Positions 55,401 to 64,000 of a stretch of 64,000 nt of DNA are shown piece after piece. The notes beneath the pieces were generated by a model. That model was given only the letters and a program-made list of their open reading frames with translations, did no database searches and was not told the origin of the DNA. The stretch is from Dactylorhiza incarnata. Its lineage: Eukaryota > Streptophyta > Magnoliopsida > Asparagales > Orchidaceae. The translations under genes and the position numbers were made by a program. Every line of letters begins with the position of its first letter. The stretch's first letter is position 1. Where the stretch lies: the NCBI GenBank assembly GCA_033032865.1, contig JAWHQI010000509.1, positions 558,001 to 622,000 on the forward strand. The letters are read 5' to 3'.

Positions 55401-57591
55401 AAGACCGAATGCCTTGCAGGCAGTAGTCCGTCCCCTGCTGGGTGAACTCCATCGTCAGCCGCACCCAATCAGTAGTCACCCTCTGCAACTGCCGCAACCA
55501 CTGAACCCCCAACACCACGTCCGAGCCTCTGATCGGTAGCAAATACATGTCCGTGTGACACAAGTAGCTCTGCACGCGGATTTCCACCCCCTTCATCACC
55601 CCCTCGCACTTCAGCTTGCTTCCATCTGCTACCATTACCTGGAATGCCGCCTCCTTATCAATCGCCTGTCCTACCTTCGAAGCCACGGCGGGGTTGATGA
55701 AATTATGGGTACTCCCACTGTCCATCAAAATGGTCACTCGCTCCTTGCCCACCCGGCCTGTAAAACGTAGTGTCAAAGGGGCCGCACACCCCTCCATGGC
55801 CTGCATGGAGATCCCGAACTCTGCTAAATCCAGGTCCTCTACCTCGACATCCACAAGTGGATCCTCCTCTCCATCCTCCTCTCGCAGCATAAACACCTGG
55901 ACCTTCTGGCAAGCGTGCCCGCGGGTATACTTCTCATCACAATTGAAGCACAGTCCTTTCTCCTTTCGGGCTTGCATCTCTGGCCATGTCAGTCTCGTCA
56001 CCGTGGGCCGTATGGCGGTAGGTGGGTCTCTTCGTCCTCCTGTTGGAGCCGCTAGTGGCTTAGTAGCTGTCCGACCCTTCTGTCTGTTGAAACGCTCCTC
56101 CTGTATCCGAGCAATGCTGATGGCATGGCTCAGACTGCGTGGGAGGTAAGCATGAACCTCGTCGCGCAAGTGGTCCTTCAGCCCTGAGATGAAGCAGCTC
56201 AGCAGTGTCTGCTCACCCCAGGTCACCCGGTTCGCCAACCTCTCGAACTCTGTCCGGTACTCCGTAACTGTACCCCTTTGCCGCAGCTTCTGCAGAGTCG
56301 CCTCTACATCTTCATACTCCAGTGGCCCAAACCGGGCCGAGAAAGCCTCCGTGAATTCCTCCCAGGGAGCCGTGGTGCGTCCCCTGAGGAACCATGTCAT
56401 CCACTGATACGCGTCCTCCTCCAGATGGAAGGCCGCCAACTGCACCCACTGAGCCTCGGGAACCTCCTGGTATTTGAAGAACAGTTCCGCCTTCTGAATC
56501 CACTCGAGCGCGTCGCCGCCCTTGAATTTAGGGAAGTTCATCCGGGTCAACTTCGGTTGCATATAGGGGCGTTGATGTGCTCCGCCAAATCCACCTCCCT
56601 CTTGGGCCATCTGCCCCAGTTGCTCCGGACCTCCTTGCTGCACCCCTGGATTCCACACCGGGGGTCTCCCTTGTCCTTGGTTCGCCATCTGAGGTCTCAC
56701 TCCACCCATATATGCGTTGCCGTAACCCAAGTTGGGAGGTGGTGCGGGCTGAGGATGTAGAACTCCAGCTGTACCCCCATGAAGTGGAGGAACAACTCCC
56801 GCCGTGCCCCCTAGAGGGACAGCATTCGCTCCCGTGGGGCGAAACAGCCCGAAACCCTGATGTTGCGGCCTCCAAGGCTGTCCCAAGTGCTGGCCGGGCC
56901 CCCGCTGGGCTCCCCCTCCTTGTCCGACACCTCCCCCTTGCCGCTGAAGCCCCGCCGCCCCCTGGGCATGCGGAATTGGCCCCCAGGGGGCTGCCGCTCC
57001 TCCACTTGGCCGCAGCAGCCCTGCCGACCCTGGTAGAGGCGGATCGGCACCCCAGCCACCGACAAGAGCCCCCCCGACTCCCGCAAAGGCCGCTGCGACT
57101 CCTCCAGGCGCTGAATAGAAGCCGCCGGCCTGCCCCGTCGCTGAGTAGGAGCCGACGCCCCCATTCCAGCCTTCCGCCGCCCTGCTCGAGCCCGCGTGCA
57201 TCCCGTGCGGCCCCGACTGGCCGTCTGGGCCCCATCCCGTGGTCCCCCAGCCTTCCATCCGGCCGCCGCCTAGCCGCACCCCCGGATTTAGGGTTCCGGC
57301 TGTCATTTCTTCCGCCGGTTCCTCTCCTCCGGCGTTTTCCCTTCCGATTCCTTCTCCGTGCGGGTTGTTTGACGCGTCGACGTCGGATCCGTCGCCGGAA
57401 GTCCCCTTCCCTTTCAGATTTTGCACAAGGAGGGATTTCAACTCCTCCATCTTCGAGTCGAAACGCTCTTCCATATTTTTTTGAGAGTTTTTCATGGATT
57501 CTTCAAACGCCGCCACCGAATCCGCCAACACGACGTAATTTTCTTCGATCGCGGCCAAACGTGCCATCTCCGCCTCCGTGCGTGTCACCAT
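52414..57591 (-). CDS. Reina chromovirus Gag-Pol polyprotein, 1725 residues
   Basis: The first ATG at 57591 lies 15 nt from the primer site. Order by residue: coiled coil 1-60; Gly/Pro-rich linker to about 350; retrotransposon Gag domain about 352-500; zinc knuckle CFNCDEKYTRGHAC near 550; protease ILMDSGSTHNF near 628; RT about 820-990 with FCVDYRNLN and catalytic FFDDIL near 960; RNase H with LETDASG near 1106; integrase zinc-binding HHCC about 1300-1325; integrase catalytic Asp, Asp and Glu near 1357, 1417 and 1454; chromodomain 1650-1700 (EVLVKWKDLSEAHNTWVD). All catalytic residues I could check are present. A single frame without gag/pol stop is usual for chromoviruses. The C-terminus reads into the LTR. 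Confidence 0.96.
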   Translation of the reverse strand: MVTRTEAEMARLAAIEENYVVLADSVAAFEESMKNSQKNMEERFDSKMEELKSLLVQNLKGKGTSGDGSDVDASNNPHGEGIGRENAGGEEPAEEMTAGTLNPGVRLGGGRMEGWGTTGWGPDGQSGPHGMHAGSSRAAEGWNGGVGSYSATGQAGGFYSAPGGVAAAFAGVGGALVGGWGADPPLPGSAGLLRPSGGAAAPWGPIPHAQGAAGLQRQGGGVGQGGGAQRGPGQHLGQPWRPQHQGFGLFRPTGANAVPLGGTAGVVPPLHGGTAGVLHPQPAPPPNLGYGNAYMGGVRPQMANQGQGRPPVWNPGVQQGGPEQLGQMAQEGGGFGGAHQRPYMQPKLTRMNFPKFKGGDALEWIQKAELFFKYQEVPEAQWVQLAAFHLEEDAYQWMTWFLRGRTTAPWEEFTEAFSARFGPLEYEDVEATLQKLRQRGTVTEYRTEFERLANRVTWGEQTLLSCFISGLKDHLRDEVHAYLPRSLSHAISIARIQEERFNRQKGRTATKPLAAPTGGRRDPPTAIRPTVTRLTWPEMQARKEKGLCFNCDEKYTRGHACQKVQVFMLREEDGEEDPLVDVEVEDLDLAEFGISMQAMEGCAAPLTLRFTGRVGKERVTILMDSGSTHNFINPAVASKVGQAIDKEAAFQVMVADGSKLKCEGVMKGVEIRVQSYLCHTDMYLLPIRGSDVVLGVQWLRQLQRVTTDWVRLTMEFTQQGTDYCLQGIRSSPLKEISVRSLQLLEEQGSPMAMVVGVEASGQTPPDIPEEIQTLLSQFEDVFREPKGLPPPRFRDHDIQMKEGAAPPNVRPYRYPYIQKAEIERSVKEMLATGIIRPSTSAFSSSIILVKKKDGSWRFCVDYRNLNDSTIKDKFPIPMIEELLDELHGASLFTKLDLRSGYHQIRMKTKDVHKTAFRTHDGHYEFLVMPFGLSNAPSTFQTVMNETFRPLLRRSVLIFFDDILIYSRTWEEHIEHVAHVLTILRQHQLYAKLSKCSFGQPEVEYLGHLVSAQGVRADPKKIESMVEWPRPTTVRALRGFLGLTGYYRRFVKDYGKLARPLTQLLHKESFTWHDEAERAFSALKEAMTTTPVLALPDFTKEFILETDASGVGIGAVLMQEGRPLAYFSKALAPRTLGLSTYEKEMLAILHAVTLWRPYLLGHHFKVRTDHQSLKHFLDQRLASPLQQKWLTKLLGYDYEIVYKQGKENLVADALSRLPESTIFHLSESTIQREVAADPELQPIVEALSQGHPTPPGYQLVGGHLYYHGRVVTPASSTWKEIMLQEFHSSPTGGHAGVLRTLQRLRANIFWKGLRRDAQRFVQQCDVCQRQKYETTSPAGLLTPLEIPQHIWETVSMDFIDGLPRSQGKTVILVLVDKLSKYDHFLALSHPYSAETAADLFAREVVRLHGLPSSIISDRDPVFISNFWQELFRLQGTQLRMSTAHHPQTDGQTEVLNRGVETYLRCFVMDEPRSWTRWLHWVEYCYNTSFHTASRITPFEVVYGRPPPSLRSYEPGSTALPAVDRALQNRDQTLVLLRDNLRSAQNRMKLQADKHRTERTFQVGDEVFLRLQPYRQLSVARRANQKLAPRFYWSFRITHRVGPVAYTLALPEGSRIHPTFHVSLLKKKLGAAVTVTPFLPEATTAGELRPSPEDVLLLRWKKHGTEYRSEVLVKWKDLSEAHNTWVDLLEFREFFPDFQLEDKLPLEGEGSVMPPDDTRFRGFKYAR

Positions 57592-57606
57592 GATCACAGG
57601 AAAGAG

Positions 57607-57618
57607 GCTCTGATACCA
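57607..57618 (-). other. Primer-binding site of the Reina element
   Basis: Complement TGGTATCAGAGC, a perfect match to the plant tRNA-iMet primer site. Confidence 0.95.
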
Positions 57619-57620
57619 AA

Positions 57621-57942
57621 TGATAGGAAATTACAACGGAAAAAGCTAGAAAACGAAAAGCAAAGGAAGAAGACGGCTAGGGTTTCTAGGAAAAGAGAAT
57701 ACCTGAATAAGATTTAGCATGAGAACCAAAAGAGGGGGGGAGATGGGTATTTATGTGAACCCTCTCCCCCTAGGGCCGTCGGCCCCAAGTGAGGGCTGAA
57801 CCGGTTCGGTTCAGCCCTCCTTCTCTTATTTAATTAATTGCGGGCTGAACCGGATGGTTCAGCCCGGTCTTTTCACGGCGCTCCTTTTGGTCGTCTGGCG
57901 TACTTGAATCCTCGAAAGCGTGTGTCGTCCGGGGGCATAACA
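57621..57942 (-). repeat. 5' LTR of the Reina element
   Basis: 322 bp. The outer end on the plus strand is CATAACA followed by AGACG. Confidence 0.94.
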
Positions 57943-57947
57943 AGACG

Positions 57948-58280
57948 CAGCAGGAAAGTCGTCGGAGGGTTCTCGCACCATCAGTAGGAGCGAGTTCAAC
58001 CTCCTACTGTCCACAGTTTCTCGACTCTCGGAGCAGGCCAAGTCTCTTACAAGGGTTGCGACGACTCTTGAAGTTCTCCCACCTGCAGTACAGACCGCAC
58101 ACAAGTTACGATCTGACAACGAAGAACTCACATGCATTATTCACGAGTTCTACGGGGTGGTGGCGATTCCTGGAACTTAACGATCACTGGATTTTGAAGA
58201 AGTCGCAAACCTTGAGGAGGAGAACCCTTCCTCCTCAGATCTCATCCGTTAGGAGCTTGCCCATTCAAATTTAAAGAATG
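57948..58280 (+). pseudogene. Right part of the frame split by the Reina element
   Basis: The plus strand reads AGKSSEGSRTISRSEFNLLL, then TVSRLSEQAKSLTRV, and ends at a TAA near 58180. Leucine spacing suggests a coiled coil. It continues the frame of 51990-52142. Confidence 0.55.
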
Positions 58281-58621
58281 TCATCTTTCTCGATTCACTG
58301 GGAGAGAATATCCAACCCACCATTTGCACGCCTTTGAGTTTGTCATCTCTCTTCGGAATCTATCTGATAGCATTTGTTGCAAGCTACTTTCTAAGATCTT
58401 CAATGGGAAGGACAGAGACTAGTTCTACCAGCTACCCTCCTGATCCATTAACTCCTTTGGGGAGCTTCGAAAGTTAATTCTTTTGAGCTTTGCTACCTTA
58501 AAGAAGCGAGGGCCGCTCTTCCAGATCAAACAGGGGGTATTTGAGACCCTTAGTCGCGATGTCGACGGATTCCAAGAGGAAATCCTCGGAACCCATGATG
58601 TTAATGCGACTATGTACCAGG

Positions 58622-58728
58622 CTAGGAAGCACTGGTACGGGTACGATACGTATTCGGTATGGCGGTACGATAAAATTTAGAGAATAAGGATACGGGTGCG
58701 GCGGGATACGTTGTATTAAATATACTAA

Positions 58729-58766
<38 letters not shown>

Positions 58767-59423
58767 ATAATCTCACAAATGTAATTAAAAGTCCTCAAAA
58801 TAATAAAACATAAAGCATAATTGCATAAATCATCAATTGAAGTACAAATTCAAATTCTAATTAACAAACAAATTTAAGGAGATTAATGCAATATAATATG
58901 AAGTTCTCAAACAAAAAATATTCATAATCATTTCAAATTTAAGGATGTTTATCAGTCATTTTCTTTCTCTTCTTCCCATTATTGGAGATTAATGTATTTC
59001 AACTTCTGGTTCGTCTAGAGACAAGTTAACAAAATACTAAACTTAAAAAAATTCATGTTGAACAAGTAGAAACAGTACCAATTTGAAACATCTAATCCTT
59101 ATACATAATAAAAAAACAAAATAATAAAATTTAAATCAAATTCTTTAAAGTTTAAACGAAAAAAGATACTTAAATCTGAAATACATTTTGTTACTATAAT
59201 AAACAAGCATCGCTAGTTGCATTTCCGGGTCACAGTTTTTCTTTTCTAAAAGACACGCAGAAAATTTTTGTTTACTTCAAAAAACATACTCTTATTACAA
59301 TATGCAGAATAATCTACCAAGTCCAAGTGTATCTACAGACTAGGCTAACATGTGTATCCGCGAGTATCGGGTACGTATCTGGTACGGGTACGTGACCCTC
59401 AAGGAAGTATCGGTGCTTTATAG
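58622..59423. mobile_element. Non-autonomous hAT element with perfect 8-bp target duplication
   Basis: GTACCAGG occurs at 58614-58621 and 59424-59431, exactly flanking the element. Its ends are CTAGGAAGCAC and (complement) CTATAAAGCAC, an 11-bp imperfect inverted repeat. GGTACGGGTACG-type subterminal repeats lie inside both ends. The interior is AT-rich with a TA/TG microsatellite (58730-58768) and no transposase. The 8-bp duplication is characteristic of the hAT superfamily. Confidence 0.9.
58730..58768. repeat. (TA)n(TG)n microsatellite
   Basis: TA run followed by a TG run, inside the hAT element. Confidence 0.92.
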
Positions 59424-59800
59424 GTACCAGGTCTCCCTGATGTGTGGACTTCAAGAAGGGCTTTTCAAGTTTGAAGTAAGTCGACGGCCACCCAGCTCCT
59501 ATGGAGACCTAATTAATATGCTAATCACTTCATCGAGGGAGAAACAACAAATCATGGGTTCGTTCCTCTCTCACTCAGATGGTACATGCGTACAGCGACG
59601 GCGGAGAAGGAATTCTTCTCTCACCCAACCTCCCGCTGGTTATTCCAATTGTATCCCTTAGCACTGCCCTGAGTTCCTCCTGTCGGCACTACAACATGGG
59701 AAGAACTTTTTTCATCAACGTCCATCTGCACCACAACATTTCCAACAAATAAGGCAGTCACGATTTTGTTCCCCTCCTCAAAACATGCCCGCGCAGCCTC

Positions 59801-59981
59801 TGTTACAAGTCATGTAACCCACACCTTTGTATGTCCTCATCTGGTAACACACAGTTGAATATACACCTTTTTTATATTTCGCCTTATGTTATGCACGTGA
59901 TATGTCACGTGCAAGTTCTCTATTTATATATGTATTTGCCCGGTTTAGGGCACTTCATTCTAATTCAATCGGGTTTTCTAC
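59801..59981 (+). repeat. 5' LTR of the last copia element (start approximate)
   Basis: Begins TGTTACAAGTC by inference from TG and from size, and ends just before the primer site. It contains the palindrome GCACGTGATATGTCACGTGC around 59893, and a TATA-like box. Confidence 0.65.
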
Positions 59982-60169
59982 TTGGTATCAGAGCGAAACC
60001 GTGCGCCGCTTCTTCCCATCTCCCGCTCCTTCCCGTCTCCTTAGTCCCTTTCGTCATCGATCGATCTCCCGCTCTGAGCGTCTTCTCGTGCTCATCCCGT
60101 CGATGCGGTTGCCAAGCGGAGCCGACGCCGCCGTCGGTCGCTGAGGAGAGTGTCGTCGCTGCTCTCCCG

Positions 60170-60450
60170 TGAAGCCGCCGATCCGTCGCTGTTCCCCGTG
60201 TGTCCTGCCGCTGCTTGCCGTTCTTTCGACGCTTGCTTCCGTCTGCTTCCTGATCGCAGCAGTGTCGTTCTTTCGACGCTTGCTTTCGTCTCCCCCATTG
60301 ATGTCGCTGCTTGCCGCCGCTGCTTGCCGCCGCTGCTTGCCGCCGCTGCTCGCCGTCTGCTTCCCGATCGCAGCAGTCTCCTCCATTGATGCCGCTGCTT
60401 GCCACCGCTTCTTAAATCCTCCAGTGATGCTTGCTGCCGCTGCTTGCCGC
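60170..60450 (+). repeat. CTGCTTGCCGCC repeats in copia leader
   Basis: A 13-bp unit GCTGCTTGCCGCC is repeated three to four times at 60306-60352, with scattered copies around it. A longer block containing TTCTTTCGACGCTTGCTT recurs at 60220 and 60268. Located between primer site and gag. The leader is CT/GC-rich and open in more than one frame, which explains the frame extending upstream of gag. Confidence 0.85.
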
Positions 60451-60542
60451 TTGTTTCCCTGCAGTTCGATCGACACCGGGAAGATGTTCCTTTTATGTAT
60501 GATTTGAGATATCGTTTTTTTTTAGAGATCATTGTCTCTCCG

Positions 60543-61541
60543 ATGGGTGATTCTTCCGACCCCTCCGCTGCTTCCTCAGCCGGTGTTCTCTCCGGCACCG
60601 ATGCCAATCCTCCTCGGAGTCATGGTCCGTCTGGATCCGGTGTTTTCTCCGGTTCCTCCGCCGATCCTCCTCGGAGTCATGGCCAGTCCGGTTCGTTGAA
60701 GATTACCACTGTTGCCTTGGATGGCACAAACTATCTGGAATGGTCCAGGGCAGCCCAACATGCTATTCGCAGTCACCAGTTGTATGGACTTATTGATGGT
60801 ACCACTGTTGAGCCACCACGCACCGATCCCTCGTGGCGGAAATGGGATGCGGACAATTCATTGGTCGTCTCGTGGTTACTTCACTCGATGTCCTCTCAGG
60901 TGTATCACAGTTATATGCTGTTGGACTCCGCCTACGATATTTGGACACAGGCCCGTGATACTTACTCTCAGGCAGGCAGTTCGATGCAAGTGTATGAGCT
61001 CACTCGCCGTGTTCTGGAACTGAAGCAGGGGACTATGACCATTGCCGCTTACTACTCTGAGTTTGAGCGCCTTTATCAGGAGCTGGATTTCTTCAACTCC
61101 TTCTCTGCTGCTTGTACGGCTGATGCGGTGGCCCTTCAGAAGGATAAGGATCGATTCCGAGTTCACGTATTTCTTATGGGGCTCAACATGGAGTTTGACG
61201 CGGTTCGCTTACATGTCCTCCATCGTGAGCCACTTCCCTCTCTTTGGGAGGCCTTCAGCATGCTCCTCAGTGATGAGAATCGTCGTCGCACTCTGGGCCC
61301 CGCTACTGATCACTCTGCGTTGGCTGGGATGTCTCGTGGACCCCCTCCTGTTTGTAGTCATTGTCGAAAGCCAGGCCATACCACAAACTCTTGTTTTCGC
61401 CTGCACCCGCACCTTGCTCCTGGTGGTCGGGGCTCTAGTACCCGTGGTCGAGGTGGGTACCGTGGTGGTGGTGGCCGTCACTCTGGTGATCACTCTCAGT
61501 CTTCTGCGCACTCTACTGAGGTTCTGGAGGACACCTCTTGA
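60543..61541 (+). pseudogene. copia gag with zinc knuckle, ended by in-frame UGA
   Basis: Starts MGDSSDPSAASSAG. The capsid region has ITTVALDGTNYLEWSRAAQ and QVYELTRRVLELKQG. The zinc knuckle is CSHCRKPGHTTNSC, followed by a Gly/Arg-rich patch. A TGA at 61539-61541 follows EVLEDTS, and the same frame continues with GLSAVELKAFRRIL into protease. It is either a decay mutation or a gag/pol boundary. Other stops downstream favour decay. Confidence 0.88.
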
Positions 61542-64000
61542 GGCCTGTCTGCTGTTGAATTGAAGGCTTTCCGACGCATATTGCGCTCCCACTCAGACTC
61601 TACTTCTGTTGCCTCTCATGCTGCTGCTGCCACTTCAGGTCTGTCCAGTGCCAATGTTGTGTCTTCCACTCCTTCAGAGTGGATTATCGACTCGGGTGCG
61701 ACAGACCACATGACTGGCTCTGCCTCAGGTTTTACCTCTTATACCCCTCTTTCTGATCGCGATAAGGTTCTTGCTGCTAATGGCTCTCTCTCAGCCATCG
61801 CTGGTAAAGGGACTGTCCCTTGTTCTCCCGACCTATCTCTGTCCTCTGTTTTGCATGTTCCCTCTTTTCCCCGCAATTTGCTTTCTATTAGTCACTTGAC
61901 TAACTCTTTAAACTGTTCCGTGACTTTTTTTCCTGATGCTTGTGTGTTTCAGGATCTGGGTACGAGGCGGACGCTTGGCAGTGGTAAGAATGTTGGTGGA
62001 CTGTACTTGCTGAATCAGTCTTCTCCCAGTGCTCTCTCTTCCACCAGATCTCCGACTCTTCATGACGTCCGACGCTGGCATCAGCGCCTTGGCCACCCTT
62101 CTCCTTTATATCTTACTAAATTGTTTCCTGTTTTTCATCATTTACTTCAGTCCTTCTCTTGTGATGCATGTGAACAATCTAAACATGTCCGTCGGAGTAC
62201 TAGTCATTTATCTGTTCCTAGTCTATGTCCTTTTGATGTTATTCACTCTGATGTTTGGGGCCCGTCCCCGGTATTATCTTTATCTGGTTATAAATGGTTT
62301 GTTACGTTTATTGATTGTCACTCTCGCACTACGTGACTTTATTTGCTTAAAAGGAAAAGTGACGTGCTTTCTTGTTTTCAAACGTTTCATAAGTTGGTGA
62401 CCCAGCAATTTGGCGGAAAAATCCGTGTGTTTCGTAGTGATAATGGTGGGGAATATGACGACCGGGGTGTTTTTGGGGCCTATCTCGCCGATCATGGCAT
62501 TATACATCAGACCACGTGCGTCCACACTTCCACTCAAAATGGGGTGGCTGAACGGAAGAATAGGCACCTGCTGGAGGTGGCCCGGTGTTTACTCCTTGCT
62601 ATGAACCTTCCTAAATCCTACTGGGGTGATGCAGTCCTCACTGCTGCTCATCTCATCAACCACCTTCCGTCTCGTGCTCTCTCTTTTGATACGCCCCTCT
62701 CATGTCTTGCCAAAAACCACATTGTCCATACTTCTCATCTTGCCCCTCGTATATTTGGCTCTGTGTGCTTCGTCCACGTCCATACCCCGCAGCGTGATAA
62801 ACTCGATGCGTGTTCCCTGCGGTGTGTTTTTGTGGGTTACTCTCCTACCACCAAAGGGTATCGATGTTATCACCCTCCGACTCGTCGCTACTATTGCACT
62901 GTGGATGTTACATTTCGTGAGGGGGAGTCGTACTTTGGTCCTCGTCAAGGGGAGACGATCGGTAATGGTGACGAGACCATCGATTCTCCTCTTCCTATTG
63001 TCCATTATCCTCTTCCTGCCATTGCTCCTCCCACTCCTTCCACTTCTCCTATCCCTTCCACTGCTCTTGTTCCTTCCACCTCCGCTCCACCTATACTATA
63101 CACATACTCCCGTCGTCCTACGACTGTTGAGCAAGTGCAGACTGAGGATGTTCCGCCAGTGCCAGTGACTGTTCCCGCACCAGATTCTGATGAAGACCTC
63201 CATGTTCCTCTTGCCCGTCTTATAGGTAAAAAGGGTGGCACCAAACACCCAATTGCCAACTACATTTGCTATGATCACCTCTCTCGGGCCCAAAAAGCCT
63301 TTATCTCTTCTCTCTCATCTATTGTGATTCCTAAGACTTGGCAGGAGGCTGTTCAAACACCTGAGTGGAAAAAGGCAATGGAGGAGGAACTGTGTGCCTT
63401 GGATAAAAATAAGACATGGCGGCTTGCTAGTCTTCCCCCTGGGAAGCGAACGGTTGGATCCCGCTGGGTCTTCACAGTTAAACAAAATCAAGATGGAGTG
63501 GTGGAGCGGTACAAGGCTCGTCTGGTGGCTCAGGGATATACCCAAGCTCAGGGCATTGACTACCAGGAGACATTTGCTCCTGTTGCAAAGACGAATTCAA
63601 TTCGTGTGCTTCTCTCCTGTGCTGCGAGTCGTAAATGGGAGCTACTACAACTTGATATCAAGAATGCATTCTTGAATGGTGATCTGGAAGAGGAAGTTTA
63701 CATGGATCTCCCCCCGGGCTCTGTGATCAAAGGGTCCAAAGGGAAGGTTTGCCACCTTCTTAAATCACTGTACGGCCTGAAGCAGTCTCCAAGAGCATGG
63801 TTCGGACGCTTTTACAAGACCATGCTTCAACTTGGATACACTCAAAGTCAAGTTGATCATACTCTTTTTATCAAGAGGAAGGGTGCTCAGGTTTCTATTC
63901 TTATTGTGTATGTGGATGACATCATCATCACCGGAGACTACTTGGAGGAGATCAATCACTTGAAAAAATAGCTAGGCAAAGAATTTGAAGTCAAGGACTT
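61542..64000 (+). pseudogene. copia pol: protease, integrase and RT, two stops, truncated by window
   Basis: Protease WIIDSGATDHMTG is near 61683. The integrase zinc-binding part is near 62070-62190, including CDACEQSKHVRRS. A TGA at 62334-62336 interrupts the integrase core start. The next frame holds VFRSDNGGEYDDRGVF and TQNGVAERKNRHLLE, then RT with SRWVFTVKQNQDGVVERYKA, LKQSPRAWF and the catalytic YVDDIIITGD near 63911. A TAG at 63969-63971 follows. All breaks are single-base stops in one frame, with no frameshift visible. Confidence 0.92.

Larger units (their letters stand above)
52143..57942 (-). mobile_element. Complete Reina-clade chromovirus, one intact gag-pol frame
   Basis: LTRs 52143-52465 and 57621-57942 begin TGATAGGAAA and end GGGGGCATAACA. 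They differ at about seven positions plus one indel in 322 bp by eye. Flanks CGACG and AGACG are a target duplication with one change. The tRNA-iMet primer-site complement is at 57607-57618, 2 bp from the 5' LTR. The interior is one uninterrupted gag-pol frame. It is the most complete mobile element in the window. Confidence 0.96.
58480..59660 (+). pseudogene. Tat-type gag fragment split by a hAT insertion
   Basis: Before the insertion the plus strand reads LFQIKQGVFETLSRDVDGFQ and ends at ATMYQ. After it, the frame resumes VSLMCGLQEGLFKFEVSRRP, which matches the Gag segment of Tat-type gypsy elements (a GL..GxFxFEVxRRxP pattern). Removing the 802-bp insert and one target copy keeps the frame open. 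Its orientation is opposite to the Tat-type pol at 48920-50960, so they are probably different insertions or an inverted arrangement. Confidence 0.6.
59801..64000 (+). mobile_element. copia retrotransposon, 5' part, runs off the right edge
   Basis: An LTR-like region (about 59801-59981) with TATA-like TTTATATATG near 59925 is followed by a perfect primer site TGGTATCAGAGC at 59983-59994. Then come leader, gag, protease, integrase and RT. The 3' LTR is outside the window. Three single-base stops interrupt one otherwise continuous frame from 60543 to 64000. Confidence 0.92.

Noticed and set aside
56577..57593. 338-residue plus-strand frame rich in Pro, Leu and Arg
   Set aside because: Antisense shadow of the Gly/Pro-rich Gag linker of the Reina element.
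26276..64000. Walker A or N-terminal exons of CLPX
   Set aside because: Looked for GxxGSGKT and GYVGEDVE on the minus strand and did not recognise any. A profile search would decide.
1..64000. CRISPR array, bacterial operon or tRNA/rRNA genes
   Set aside because: The tandem repeats are contiguous without unique spacers, the sequence is plant nuclear DNA, and the only tRNA-like sequence is the SINE head.

Overview
This is eukaryotic nuclear DNA from a seed plant, most likely an angiosperm with large, repeat-filled introns. Three things point that way. A split host gene has plant-type GT-AG introns and encodes a mitochondrial-type ClpX. The mobile elements are plant families: Ty1/copia with tRNA-iMet primer sites, Reina and Tekay-like chromoviruses, Tat-like Ty3/gypsy, Au-type SINE, Tourist-like MITEs and non-autonomous hAT. 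Almost no other unbroken host coding sequence is visible. The species cannot be named from the sequence.

Host gene. Ten exons on the minus strand (26275 down to 6847) join in one open frame of 293 residues plus stop. They cover the C-terminal half of CLPX: Walker B, pore-loop segment, sensor 1, arginine finger, sensor 2 and the C-terminal tail. The Walker A and N-terminal exons were not found, so they lie to the right of the window or are absent. The introns are very unequal. Some are under 100 bp; three are 7.2 kb, 9.3 kb and more than 37 kb because mobile elements have accumulated in them. A candidate last exon of an unidentified plus-strand gene (4767-4857) converges on CLPX from the left.

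Layout. 1-4480: decayed copia, minus. 4767-4857: candidate plus-strand terminal exon. 6847-6912: CLPX last exon. 6913-14157: last CLPX intron, holding a Tourist-like MITE, a foldback element, a 22-bp minisatellite, GAACCG-rich repeats and a decayed Tekay-like chromovirus. 14158-16727: compact cluster of seven CLPX exons. 16728-26039: intron with a copia (17239-22265), SINE, MITE and LTR fragments. 26040-26275: two CLPX exons. 26276-64000: presumed intron or upstream DNA. It holds a deleted Reina copy, an Au SINE, a young but broken copia (30160-35274), gypsy and LINE scraps, an older copia (39228-44337), Tat-like pol and several minisatellites, an almost intact Reina chromovirus (52143-57942) with one 1725-residue gag-pol frame, a hAT insertion with a perfect 8-bp target duplication (58622-59423), and a copia that runs off the right edge (59801-64000).

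Best leads. (1) Two diverged copies of one copia lineage carry an in-frame stop at the same gag codon, just before the zinc knuckle, one UGA and the other UAG. (2) Four distinct copia elements all have short tandem repeats in the leader between primer-binding site and gag. (3) A copia with one LTR mismatch in 175 bp is nevertheless coding-defective and has a 23-G polypurine tract. (4) One CLPX exon has tandem splice acceptors 10 nt apart, so the choice decides frame or premature stop.
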